64,000 nt of DNA from Amycolatopsis sp. WAC 01376 (GCF_003947415.1 NZ_QHKL01000007.1:248001-312000); one strand, 5' to 3'. Shown: positions 50,462-59,029, counted from the first letter of the stretch. Notes: a model not told the origin generated them from the sequence alone. A program made the numbers and translations.

Positions 50462-51846
50462 CCGCCACGACGCCGGAGGCCGACCGGCGGCTCAGTCTCG
50501 GCCCCGCCGCCGCGCGGAACCTGGCGACGACCACCAAGACGCGGCCGCAGATGCAGAGCATCACGCCGCGGTGGCTGCTGAGGATGCTGCCCTGGGTCGA
50601 AGCGAACGGTGGCACGTACCGGGTCAACCGGCGGCTGACCTACGCCATCGGTGACGGGCGGGTGACCTTCACCAACGTCGGCACCGAGGTACGGGTCGTC
50701 CCGCAGGAACTCGCGGAATTGGCGCTGCTGCGCGGTTTCGACGACGAGGACACCCTCACCGCGCTCGCCGACCGGTTCGTGCAGCACGAGTACCGGCCAG
50801 GCGAGACCATCGTCAGCCACGGCTCGCCGCTCGATGAGGTCGTGCTGGTCGCGCACGGCAAGGTCGCCAAGGTGGCGCCGGGTGAGTACGGCACCGAAGC
50901 CACCATCGGCAGCATGGCCGACGGTGACCACTTCGGTGACGAAATGCTCGCCGGCATCGACCGGAACTGGCCGTTCACCGTCAAAGCCGTCACCCCGGTC
51001 ATCGTGCTGACCCTGCGCGCCGAAGACTTCGCCGACCTCAACGGCCGGTCCGAGGCGATGCGCCGCCACGTGCAGGACATGCTGGCGCACAAGGGAAAGC
51101 CGCAGAACGCCAAGGGCGAGGCCGAGATCGGGATGTCGTCAGGGCACGACGGCGAGCCGATGTTGCCGGGCACGTTCGTCGACTACGAGATCTCGCCACG
51201 CGAGTACGACCTGGCCGTCGCGCAGACGGCGCTGCGGGTGCACACGCGGGTGACCGATCTCTACAACGGGCCGATGGACCAGTTCGACGAGCAGCTCCGG
51301 CTGACCGTGTCGGCGCTGCGCGAGCGGCAGGAACACGACCTGATCAACAACCGCGAGTTCGGGCTGCTGCACAACGCCGATCTCAAATCACGGTTCCAGA
51401 CCAGGTCGGGCCCGCCGACACCGGACGACATAGACGAACTCGTCAGCCGTCGCCGCAAGACGAAGTTCTTCCTCGCCCATCCGCGCACGATCGCCGCGTT
51501 CGGCAGGGAATGCACGCGCCGCAGCCTGTATCCGGAAGGCACCACGGTCGACGGCAAGGTGGTCAACGCGTGGCGCGGGGTGCCGATCCTGCCCTGCGAC
51601 AAGATCCCGATCACCGAAAGCGGCACGTCCTCGATCCTCGCCATGCGGACCGGCGTGGAGGACAACGGCGTGATCGGGCTGCACCAGACCGGCCTTCCCG
51701 ACGAGTACGAGCCGGGTCTGAACGTGCGCTTCGAGGGCATCAACGAACAGGCCGTCGCCAACTACCTGGTCAGCACCTACTACTCCGCCGCCGTGCTCGT
51801 TCCCGACGCGCTCGGCGTCCTGGAAAACGTCGAGGTGGCGCGGTGA
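50458..51846 (+). CDS. Family 2B encapsulin shell protein 2 (cNMP-binding-like insert)
   Basis: A 462-residue paralogue of shell protein 1 (same length class, clearly alignable throughout, but many substitutions). ATG 50458 lies inside the previous stop (ATGA), implying matched synthesis of two shell subunits. N-arm MTATTPEADRR, then LSLGPAAARNLATTTK; insert ~90-205 (YRPGETIVSHGSPLDEVVLVAHGKV...GDHFGDE); C-terminal HK97 part with GTFVDYEISPREYDL, FFLAHPRTIAAFGREC, WRGVPILPCDKIPI and YYSAAVLVPDAL. Two distinct shell genes in one operon suggest a mixed, two-component shell rather than simple redundancy. Confidence 0.9.
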   Translation: MTATTPEADRRLSLGPAAARNLATTTKTRPQMQSITPRWLLRMLPWVEANGGTYRVNRRLTYAIGDGRVTFTNVGTEVRVVPQELAELALLRGFDDEDTLTALADRFVQHEYRPGETIVSHGSPLDEVVLVAHGKVAKVAPGEYGTEATIGSMADGDHFGDEMLAGIDRNWPFTVKAVTPVIVLTLRAEDFADLNGRSEAMRRHVQDMLAHKGKPQNAKGEAEIGMSSGHDGEPMLPGTFVDYEISPREYDLAVAQTALRVHTRVTDLYNGPMDQFDEQLRLTVSALRERQEHDLINNREFGLLHNADLKSRFQTRSGPPTPDDIDELVSRRRKTKFFLAHPRTIAAFGRECTRRSLYPEGTTVDGKVVNAWRGVPILPCDKIPITESGTSSILAMRTGVEDNGVIGLHQTGLPDEYEPGLNVRFEGINEQAVANYLVSTYYSAAVLVPDALGVLENVEVAR

Positions 51847-51899
51847 CGCCCCGGTCGGCCACGACAACGAACAACAACGCTTCAGAAAGGACCTCACAC

Positions 51900-52763
51900 G
51901 TGACCATCGCCCGTACCCCCGCTCCCGCAAAGGTGCTGCGCACCGAGTACCAGAAGTCGGTGGCGTCGTACTGGAACAAGGAGAAGGACCCGGTCAACCT
52001 GCGTCTTGGCGATGTGGACGGGCTCTATCACCACCATTACGGGATCGGCGAGGTCGACTGGTCGGTGCTGGAAGGCCCCGAGAACACCCGTGACGAGCGG
52101 ATCATCGCCGAAATGCACCGGCTGGAGACCGCGCAGGCGGACGTCCTGCTCGATCACCTCGGCGACGTCAAACCGGACGACCGGCTCCTCGACGCCGGCT
52201 GCGGGCGCGGCGGGTCCAGCATCATGGCCAACGCACGGTTCGGCTGCCACGTCGACGGGATCTCGATCTCGGAGAAGCAGGTCGAGTTCGCCAATCACCA
52301 GGCGGACATCAGGGGTGTCGCCGACCGGGTGCGCTACCACTTCCGGAACATGCTCGACACCGGCTTCGAAACCGGTTCGCGCAAGGCGATCTGGAACAAC
52401 GAAAGCACGATGTACGTGGACCTTCACGAGCTCTTCGCCGAGCACGCGCGACAGCTGGAGTTCGGCGGGCGCTACGTCACCATCACCGGCTGCTACAACG
52501 ACGTGACCGGTGGCCGGTCCAAGGCCGTCGCGCAGATCGACCAGCACTACACCTGCAACATCCATCCGCGCAGCCAGTACTTCAAGGCCATGACGGCCAA
52601 CGACCTGGTGCCGATCTCGGTGGTGGACCTGACGCCGGACACGATCCCGTACTGGGAACTGCGGGCGAAGTCTTCGGTGGCGACCGGGATCGAGGGCCCG
52701 TTCCTGGACGCCTATCGCGAAGGCAGTTTCCACTACCTGCTGATCGCCGCGGACCGCGTCTGA
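51900..52763 (+). CDS. Geranyl diphosphate 2-C-methyltransferase
   Basis: A 287-residue SAM-dependent enzyme that methylates GPP at C2 to give 2-methyl-GPP, the dedicated precursor of 2-methylisoborneol. It is strongly similar to known GPP methyltransferases: VNLRLGDVDGLYHHHYGIG near 32-50, SAM motif DAGCGRGG at 98-105, WNNESTMYVDLHELF, VTITGCYND, and DLTPDTIPYWELRA. I use GTG 51900 (AGAAAGGA upstream), matching homologues; a GTG at 51843 overlapping the shell gene stop would add 19 low-complexity residues. It sits between the shell genes and the cyclase. Confidence 0.95.
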   Translation: MTIARTPAPAKVLRTEYQKSVASYWNKEKDPVNLRLGDVDGLYHHHYGIGEVDWSVLEGPENTRDERIIAEMHRLETAQADVLLDHLGDVKPDDRLLDAGCGRGGSSIMANARFGCHVDGISISEKQVEFANHQADIRGVADRVRYHFRNMLDTGFETGSRKAIWNNESTMYVDLHELFAEHARQLEFGGRYVTITGCYNDVTGGRSKAVAQIDQHYTCNIHPRSQYFKAMTANDLVPISVVDLTPDTIPYWELRAKSSVATGIEGPFLDAYREGSFHYLLIAADRV

Positions 52764-52788
52764 TCCCGCGAGACCATCGGAGTAAGCG

Positions 52789-53934
52789 ATGACCGAACAG
52801 GGTGCGCTCGCCACACTACTGGCCGGTCCGAGCGGACTGGGCACGTCAGCCGCTCGGCTGGCGGCCCGGCTGACCGCTGTTCCCCCGGTGGCGGTGGAGG
52901 AAACTCCGCCGCCACCGGAGGAACCCGCTCTCGACCCGTCGTACGCGTACCGGCCGTGGGGCGACGGGTCCGCGCCGCCGTTGTACTGCCCCGTCACCGA
53001 ACGCATCAACGATCCGCTCGCCGAGGAGGTCGACAGACGGCTGGTCCTGTGGGCGGGGGAGTGCGGGTTCGGCGAGGAGGAATGCGAGCAGATCGGGAAG
53101 GCGGGTTTCGGCAGGCTCGTCATGCTCGCCCACCCGGACTGCGAGGATCCCGACAAACTGCTGATCTCCGCGAGGCTCAACGCCGCCTGGTGGGCGGCCG
53201 ACGACCTCTACGCCGACGACACCTCGCTCGGTGCCGTACCCGCGGAGCTGCCGCCGAAGCTCGCGCTCGCGATGGCGGCCATGGACCCGGTGCCGTCACT
53301 GGGCGAATTCAGCCGCGACCTCGACGAAACGCTGCGAAACGACCGGGTCCTGGTGGCCCTCAACTCGGGGACGGACTTCCTGCGGCAAGCCGGGACCGCC
53401 GCACAGGTCAACCGTGTCTGCTATTCGACCTTCGCGATGTTCGTGAGTTGGAGCGCCTACGCGGCATGGCGCCACAGCGGGAAATACCCGCCCGCCTGGG
53501 AGTACCTCGCGGCCCGGCAGCACGACAGCTTCTACACGTCGATGACGCTGATCGACGTCCTCGGCGGCTACGAACTGACGTCGAACCTCTACTACGACCC
53601 GCGGGTCCGTGAGGCGGCGATCCAAGCGGGCACGGCTGCCGTGCTGGTCAACGACGTGCACTCGGTCGCCAAGGACCTTGAGGACGAGTCGCCGCCCTGT
53701 AACGCGGTCCTGCTGATCGCCGACGACCGGAAATGCTCGATCGAAGAGGCCACGGCGATCACCGTCGAACTGCACAACGACGTCGTCCGGGACTTCCAAG
53801 CGGCGCACGAGAAGCTGAGCGCCGTGCCTTCCCTTGAACTGCAACGGTTTCTGCGTGGGTTGCGGGGCTGGATGGGCGGCGGTTTCGAATGGCACTCGAC
53901 GAGTCCGCGGTACCGGACGAAGCCTGCGGGGTGA
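52789..53934 (+). CDS. 2-Methylisoborneol synthase (class I terpene cyclase), encapsulin cargo candidate
   Basis: A 381-residue cyclase converting 2-methyl-GPP to the earthy odorant 2-methylisoborneol. Metal-binding motifs: Asp-rich D138-D-L-Y-A-D-D144 and NSE-type N288-D-x-x-S292-x-x-x-D296, plus RY near the C-terminus (SPRYRTK). The first ~50 residues are low-complexity and Pro/Ala/Glu-rich (VPPVAVEETPPPPEEPALDP), as in other 2-MIB synthases. In Family 2 systems such disordered tails mediate loading into the shell, so this segment is the likely targeting region. ATG 52789 follows GGAGTAAG. It ends the four-gene operon. Confidence 0.95.
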   Translation: MTEQGALATLLAGPSGLGTSAARLAARLTAVPPVAVEETPPPPEEPALDPSYAYRPWGDGSAPPLYCPVTERINDPLAEEVDRRLVLWAGECGFGEEECEQIGKAGFGRLVMLAHPDCEDPDKLLISARLNAAWWAADDLYADDTSLGAVPAELPPKLALAMAAMDPVPSLGEFSRDLDETLRNDRVLVALNSGTDFLRQAGTAAQVNRVCYSTFAMFVSWSAYAAWRHSGKYPPAWEYLAARQHDSFYTSMTLIDVLGGYELTSNLYYDPRVREAAIQAGTAAVLVNDVHSVAKDLEDESPPCNAVLLIADDRKCSIEEATAITVELHNDVVRDFQAAHEKLSAVPSLELQRFLRGLRGWMGGGFEWHSTSPRYRTKPAG

Positions 53935-53935
53935 C

Positions 53936-54416
53936 GAGACTTGACCGGCTCGGTGCCAGTGTCCTTGTCCGCCCGAGTACATGAAGGACCCCTTCCTTGC
54001 GCCTGGCGCAGTGAAGGGGTCCTTCATGTACTCGGCAAGGGGTGAAGGTCGAGTTTCCTCGGCTGAGCCGAGGGAAGGGGGCCTTCACGCGCCACTATTG
54101 TGGCTGCTGGTGCCTGTGGGGCGAACGTGGCGATGGCCAAGTCCGTGAAGGCCTCCTTGAGGGACCCAGAGTCCCTCAAGGAGGCCTTCACGGACCCGGG
54201 CTTGGCACCAACCGCAGCCGGAACCACGTAGGTACCTAAGCCGCCTCTGGCTCTAACCGTCTTTACTACTCACGAGACTTGACCGGCTCGGTGCCAGTGA
54301 CCTTGCCGCCCGAGTACATGAAGGACCCCTTCCTGTACCTAGGCGCAAGGAAGGGGGCCTTCATGTACTCGGGAAGGTTTCCTCGGCTGAGCCGAGGAAA
54401 GGAGTCCTTCACGGAC
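53936..54416. repeat. Tandemly duplicated palindrome block behind the 2-MIB operon
   Basis: Two direct copies (about 53936-54085 and 54272-54416) share: GAGACTTGACCGGCTCGGTGCCAGTG, a palindrome with CGAGTACATGAAGGACCCCTTC arms (53974-54034; 54311-54371), and a TTTCCTCGGCTGAGCCGAGG hairpin. Between them is a family-1 palindrome, 54141-54195, whose loop (GGGACCCAGAGTCCC) is reversed relative to 31732 and 41021. The block separates the converging cyclase and ligase genes. A family-2 half-site (TACTACTCACGAG) is at 54266-54278. No gene visible. Confidence 0.8.
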
Positions 54417-54459
54417 TGCGAGGCCGGTTCTACCGTCCTTGCCAGTCACGAGGCCTTGG

Positions 54460-56451
54460 CTAAACGACGCCCGCCTCGATCAACTGCTGCCAGATCACGC
54501 CCTGGTCCACGACCTCGACTTCGAGCTTTTCGGCCTTCGTCAGTTTGCTCGCTCCGACGTCGGCGCCGGTGATGAGCAGGTCCGTGTTCGCCGAGACCGA
54601 CGACGCGATGGTCGCGCCCGCCTTTTCACACAACCGCTGGAACGTCGGGCGCGGCACCTTCTCGCCGGAACGGGGGTCGCTGATCGATCCGGTGACCACG
54701 ACCGTCTTGCCTGCCAGCGGCGCGCCGGCCGCGACGACCGGCGGAAGGTCCTCTTCGCGTACGTCCAGCGAGACGTCGGCCTCCCGCAGCCGCTCGAGTT
54801 CGGGGCGCAGCCGGGTGAGGTGCTCGATCAGGGACGCGGCGACCTTCGGGCCGATGTCCTCCACGGCGACGAGACCTTCTTCGCCCGCGTCGGCGACGTC
54901 TTCCAGAGAACCGAATCCCGCCCGGCACAGCCGCGCGGCGGTGCCTTCGGAGGCCATCGGGATCGCCAGCCCGATCAGCGCCCGGCGCAGGCCGACGGCG
55001 CGGCTCTTGTCGATGGACTCGATCATGCGCGTCGCGGAGATCTCGCCGATGCGGTCGAACTCCAGCAGTGTTTCCTTCGTGAGCCGGTAGAAGTCCGACG
55101 GGTGTTCGAGAATCCCGGCCTCGGCGAGCCGCTCGATCCAGACCCCGCCGATCGCGTCGATGTCCGCTGCGGCACGCGACGCCCAGTGGATCAGCCGCCG
55201 GACGGTCTGTGCGGGGCAGGCGACGTTGGTGCAGAACAGCTCGCGGCTGTTGCCCTGTTCGGTCAGCGGTTCTTCGCACGACGGGCACACCGACGGCGGC
55301 ACGATCTCCCGCTCCTCGCCCGTGCGCTTGGTGGCGTCGAGGACGCCCGCCACGAACGGGATCACGTCGCCGGCGCGGCGCACCAGCACGGTGTCGCCGA
55401 TCTTGATGCCGCGGGCGCGGATGACCTCCTGGTTGGCCAGTGTCGCCCGGGTGACGGTGGTCCCGCCGACGAACACCGGCTCCAGCCACGCGACGGGGGC
55501 GATCTTGCCGGTCTTGCCGACATCCCAGACCACGTCGGCGAGCACCGTGGTCTTCTCCTCGGCGGCGAATTTGAACGCCAGCGCGCCGCGCGGTGAGCTG
55601 GACCGGGTTCCGGCGGCCGCGTAGGCGTCGCGATCGGCCAGGCGCAGCACGGCACCGTCGAGGTCGTAGTCGAGGTCGTTGCGCTGCTGCTCGATGGTCG
55701 TGATGACGGCCTGCGCCGACTCGGCGTCTTCGCAGTGCCGCATGTCGGCGGCGGCGAACCCGAGCGTCCTCAGCGCGCCGTCGAGATCGGTTTCCGCGCT
55801 GTCGGGTTCGGTGGAGAGGTCGAAGGCGAAGAACTGGAGTCGCCGCTCGGCGACGGTGGCCGGATCCTTGGCGCGCAGTGTTCCGGCGGCGGCGTTCCGC
55901 GGGTTGATCAGCGGTTTGTCCGGGTGGACCTTGTTGTAGGCGGCGAAAGTGGAGCGCAGCATGACGGCCTCGCCGCGGACCTCGACCCGGCCCGGCGCGT
56001 CGACCTTGTCCGGGACGCCGTCGGTCAGCGCCCGCACCAGCATGGTCACGTCGTCACCGGTGGTCCCGTCACCTCGGGTGACCGCCCTGGCGAGCCGCCC
56101 GTTCTCGTACACCAGGGCCAGCGACAGGCCGTCGAGTTTGGGCATGACGACCACCGACTGCCCAGGGAAGCGGGTGAAGAACGCCGCGACCTGCTCGGGT
56201 TTGGTCGCCTTCTCCAGCGACAACATCGGGCGCGAGTGCCGGATGGGCGCGTGCAGGATGGCGGGCGCGCCGACCTGGTCGAGCGGGTTCGGATCCGGGG
56301 TCAGCTCGGGGTTGGCCTCGATGAGGCCGCGCAATTCGTCTTCGATCGCGTCGTAGTCGGCGTCGGCCACCTTCGGCGAGCCCCGGTAGTAGGCGTCGCG
56401 AAGGACGACGATCTGATCGGCGAGTTCTTGGATGCGGTCCCGAGCGTTCAC
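54460..56451 (-). CDS. ligA: NAD-dependent DNA ligase (divergent LigA)
   Basis: A 663-residue ligase sealing nicks with NAD+. Domains: Ia and adenylation with active-site K105-L-D-G; OB fold (AFKFAAEEKTTVLADVVWDVGKTG...GDTVLVRRAGDVIPFV); Cys4 zinc finger (CPSC...CTNVAC); helix-hairpin-helix region; BRCT domain at the C-terminus (GKTVVVTGSISD...). All parts are present. Several normally invariant stretches differ (for example AFKFAAEE and WDVGKTGKIAPVAWLEP), so this may be a paralogue beside a housekeeping copy elsewhere. Start GTG 56451 is favoured; GTG 56475 is possible. Monocistronic. Confidence 0.9.
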   Translation of the reverse strand: MNARDRIQELADQIVVLRDAYYRGSPKVADADYDAIEDELRGLIEANPELTPDPNPLDQVGAPAILHAPIRHSRPMLSLEKATKPEQVAAFFTRFPGQSVVVMPKLDGLSLALVYENGRLARAVTRGDGTTGDDVTMLVRALTDGVPDKVDAPGRVEVRGEAVMLRSTFAAYNKVHPDKPLINPRNAAAGTLRAKDPATVAERRLQFFAFDLSTEPDSAETDLDGALRTLGFAAADMRHCEDAESAQAVITTIEQQRNDLDYDLDGAVLRLADRDAYAAAGTRSSSPRGALAFKFAAEEKTTVLADVVWDVGKTGKIAPVAWLEPVFVGGTTVTRATLANQEVIRARGIKIGDTVLVRRAGDVIPFVAGVLDATKRTGEEREIVPPSVCPSCEEPLTEQGNSRELFCTNVACPAQTVRRLIHWASRAAADIDAIGGVWIERLAEAGILEHPSDFYRLTKETLLEFDRIGEISATRMIESIDKSRAVGLRRALIGLAIPMASEGTAARLCRAGFGSLEDVADAGEEGLVAVEDIGPKVAASLIEHLTRLRPELERLREADVSLDVREEDLPPVVAAGAPLAGKTVVVTGSISDPRSGEKVPRPTFQRLCEKAGATIASSVSANTDLLITGADVGASKLTKAEKLEVEVVDQGVIWQQLIEAGVV

Positions 56452-56505
56452 CGGGCAGAGATTACCCGCGACCACCGACAGAACACCGTCCGAAGAGGAC
56501 TCGTG

Positions 56506-57603
56506 TCACGGATTGATGGCGAGGACCAGGAACGAGGCCAGCAGGACCAGGTGCACCCCGCCCTGCAGCCGGGTCGCGCGGCCGGGGACGACGGTGAGCA
56601 CGCTGACCGCGATCGTCAGCGCCAGCAGCACGATGTGGGTCGCACCGAGGCCCAGCATCAACGGCCCGTCCAGCCAGATCGACGCCAGCGCGATGGTCGG
56701 GATGGTGAGCCCGATGCTCGCGATCGCCGAACCGTAGGCGAGGTTGAGGCTGGTCTGCATCCGGTCGCGCCGGGCGGCCCGGGACGCGGCCAGGGTCTCC
56801 GGCAGCAGGACCAGCATGGCGATCACGACGCCGACGAACGACTGCGGGAAGCCCGCCGCCCTGACCCCCGCTTCGATCGCCGGTGACTCGACCTTCGCCA
56901 GTCCGACGACGGCGACCAGCGCCACTAGCAGCAACCCGAGGCTGGCCAGCGCCGCCTTGGAGGTCGGCGGTTCGGCGTGTTCCTCCTCCTTGACAGAACC
57001 CTCGCTGTCGACCGGTAGGAAGAAGTCACGGTGACGCACGGTCTGGGTGAGCACGAAAAGGCCGTAGAGCAGCAGTGAGGCGACAGCGGCGAAGGTCAGC
57101 TGCGTGCCGTTGAAGGCCGGGCCGGGAGTGCTGGTGGTGAAGGTCGGCAGCACGAGGCTGACGGTGGCGAGCGTCGCCACGGTGGCGAGCGCACCGCCGC
57201 TGCCCTCGGGGTTGAAATGCGTCTCGCCGGTGCGGCGAGCGCCGACCATGAGCGAGATGCCGGCGATGCCGTTCATCGTGATCATGACCGCGGCGAACAC
57301 GGTGTCACGGGCCAGCGTGCTCGCCTCGGGGCCGCCGGAGGACATCATCGTCACGATCAGCGCGACTTCGATGACCGTGACCGCGATCGCCAGCACCAGC
57401 GAGCCGAAGGGTTCGCCGACGCGATGCGCGACCACTTCGGCGTGGTGGACCGCTGCCAGCACGGTCCCGCCGAGCGCCAGCGCGACGACGACCACCGGCA
57501 CCGGGCCCAGCTCGCGGCCCCAGCTCAGCGCCAGGACGACTATGGCGAGGACCGGCATGACGGTGGTCCAGGACACGGGGAATCGTCTGCGTGAAGCGGC
57601 CAT
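56506..57603 (-). CDS. ChaA-type Ca2+(Na+)/H+ antiporter
   Basis: A 365-residue membrane protein with about eleven helices and the two inverted alpha-repeats of cation/Ca2+ exchangers: VGEPFGSLVLAIAVTVIEVALIV (Glu in helix 2-3) and FVGVVIAMLVLLPETLAASRAA (Glu near the end). A charged loop separates the halves (DSEGSVKEEEHAEPPTSK). ATG 57603 is chosen over an in-frame start six codons upstream. It exchanges Ca2+, Na+ or K+ for protons at the plasma membrane; the ion is not determinable. Confidence 0.85.
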   Translation of the reverse strand: MAASRRRFPVSWTTVMPVLAIVVLALSWGRELGPVPVVVVALALGGTVLAAVHHAEVVAHRVGEPFGSLVLAIAVTVIEVALIVTMMSSGGPEASTLARDTVFAAVMITMNGIAGISLMVGARRTGETHFNPEGSGGALATVATLATVSLVLPTFTTSTPGPAFNGTQLTFAAVASLLLYGLFVLTQTVRHRDFFLPVDSEGSVKEEEHAEPPTSKAALASLGLLLVALVAVVGLAKVESPAIEAGVRAAGFPQSFVGVVIAMLVLLPETLAASRAARRDRMQTSLNLAYGSAIASIGLTIPTIALASIWLDGPLMLGLGATHIVLLALTIAVSVLTVVPGRATRLQGGVHLVLLASFLVLAINP

Positions 57604-58007
57604 GTCGTCACCTTCGCACACTCAGCGTGACATCGCCGTTCCATGGGGGGAGCGGGGTGATGAAGTTCCTAATGGGTGGTGTCGTCTGTGAAAAGCCTGT
57701 TCAGGAGACCGCACGCCACATTCACGCCTCATTCACGCTCTGGTCCGGCACGACGCTGCCCGGGATCGTTGATCGGGTGAACCGCCACCGATCCACTTCT
57801 CGGGCGCCGGAGGTCCCCGCGCCGATCGAAGGGGTCAAGAAGCAGGATGTGGTCGCGCCATCGTCGCGAAGCGAGCACTTGACGCGACGGAATCCCCATG
57901 GACGGGGCGGGCGCTAGCTCGCACCGACTCCACCCAGGACGGTGTCGACGAGCAGATCCGCTGCACGCGGAGCGGCCATGTCCTCCTTCGAGGCGAGCTC
58001 AAGACCG
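57604..58007. other. Intergenic gap, possible coding remnant
   Basis: 404 bp between the antiporter start and the small gene at 58008. I see no complete gene. On the minus strand a short frame ending with the TAG at 57914-57916 reads MAAPRAADLLVDTVLGGVGAS, which looks like the tail of a helical regulator. It has no credible upstream body and may be a gene remnant or chance. Confidence 0.25.
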
Positions 58008-58244
58008 TCAGGGGATCCTGACGGTGATCCGCTGGTCGGCGGCCACGATCCGCTGGAGCCGGAATCGGCAGAGGGTGTGGAACATCTCGCCCAGTTCCTC
58101 GGGGTCGATACGTCCTTCGAGGTCGCGCTTGCTCGCGTTGAGCACCCGGCTGATCATGGTCGAGGGCACCCGGCCACCGAATTCGCCCGTCAGCCAGACA
58201 CCGATTTCGCCGATCTCGTCCATGATCGTGCGCTGCGCGGTCAT
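58008..58244 (-). CDS. Small three-helix-bundle-like protein, unknown function
   Basis: A 78-residue protein (MTAQRTIMDEIGEIGVWLTGEFGGRVPSTMISRVL...) made of three predicted amphipathic helices. The pattern resembles actinobacterial three-helix dimerisation proteins (DUF3562-like), in which a WLTxEFGGxVP segment precedes a second helix. One cysteine. ATG 58244 is preferred over an upstream start at 58319. No operon partner. The function is unknown. Confidence 0.5.
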   Translation of the reverse strand: MTAQRTIMDEIGEIGVWLTGEFGGRVPSTMISRVLNASKRDLEGRIDPEELGEMFHTLCRFRLQRIVAADQRITVRIP

Positions 58245-58487
58245 CAGCCGTACCCCTCTGCGTCGGAGTCCCGCCGGGATTGCCCCGGCGACACTCCGAC
58301 GTGCGACCGAAACCCCCATGACGGGAAACCCGCGAGATTGCTCTGCTCGGTCTAACGCCGGTCGGTTGCACGGAACCGTGCAGCGGGCCCGGGAGATCTC
58401 CGGGGAAACCCCGATGTGATCGACATCCGGGTGTGTCAGCCTCGATGGTGACCATTGTGGACAGTCGGAAAGGAGAGTTCACGCGTA

Positions 58488-59021
58488 GTGGCCCCAGCAA
58501 GGGATGAACAAGTCGAGCAGTGGACAGCGGAGTTGACGGCCCTCAGTGAGCTGTATCGGTCAGCGGAGACCGCGGGCTCCACGGAGGCGGTGTCACACGC
58601 CGGATGGCACACCGGCGCGCGACTCTGGGCGGGCAGCGCGAACGGGCGGCTGCTGGCCTACAACGATTCGGGCGCCGAGGCGGAGTGCGTCTTCCGGGAG
58701 GGAGAGAGCACGCTGTTCAACATCATGAGCAGAGGGTACGGAAGTGACACCGCCGAGCGCGGATTCGCGGTCTGGAGCAGCAGGCCGGGCGTGCTCGGAG
58801 CGATCGACGCCGGGGTGAGCCGCCTGGAGGTCGCCGATGCGGACGGCGCCGTCGTCGGAGCCGACATCGTGGCCCATACCTTCGCGGTGGACGTCGACCT
58901 GGGGCCGGTGCCCCAGACGGTCGACGAAGTGTTCGCGCCGTGGGAGCCGCCGGAGTTGACGGTCCGGGTGTACGGCGAGGGTGACTCGTTGCGATACGAA
59001 GGTCCGTTGCTGACGTCCTGA
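58488..59021 (+). CDS. Conserved-looking hypothetical protein
   Basis: A 177-residue acidic, soluble protein without signal peptide or recognised domain. GTG 58488 has AAGGAGAG 10 bp upstream. The N-terminal ~40 residues are a likely helix (EQVEQWTAELTALSELYRSAET); the rest is beta-rich (GRLLAYNDSGAEAECVFREGESTLFNIMSRG, FAVWSSRPGVLGAIDAGVSRLEV). Codon use is typical for the genome. Single gene, followed by a terminator palindrome. Function unknown. Confidence 0.65.
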   Translation: MAPARDEQVEQWTAELTALSELYRSAETAGSTEAVSHAGWHTGARLWAGSANGRLLAYNDSGAEAECVFREGESTLFNIMSRGYGSDTAERGFAVWSSRPGVLGAIDAGVSRLEVADADGAVVGADIVAHTFAVDVDLGPVPQTVDEVFAPWEPPELTVRVYGEGDSLRYEGPLLTS

Positions 59022-59029
59022 GAGATCAC

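Noticed and set aside
7724..54371. CRISPR-like interpretation of the recurring repeats
   Set aside because: The repeats are isolated palindromes at gene ends with no regular spacers and no cas genes.
53936..54416. Insertion-sequence remnant interpretation of the duplicated block
   Set aside because: No transposase fragment, no terminal inverted repeats flanking the block and no target-site duplication visible.
57591..58500. Several frames of 100-220 codons in the 57.6-58.5 kb gap
   Set aside because: Arg/Pro/His-rich, unsuitable codon use, no homology-like motifs; only the 78-residue gene at 58008-58244 looks plausible.
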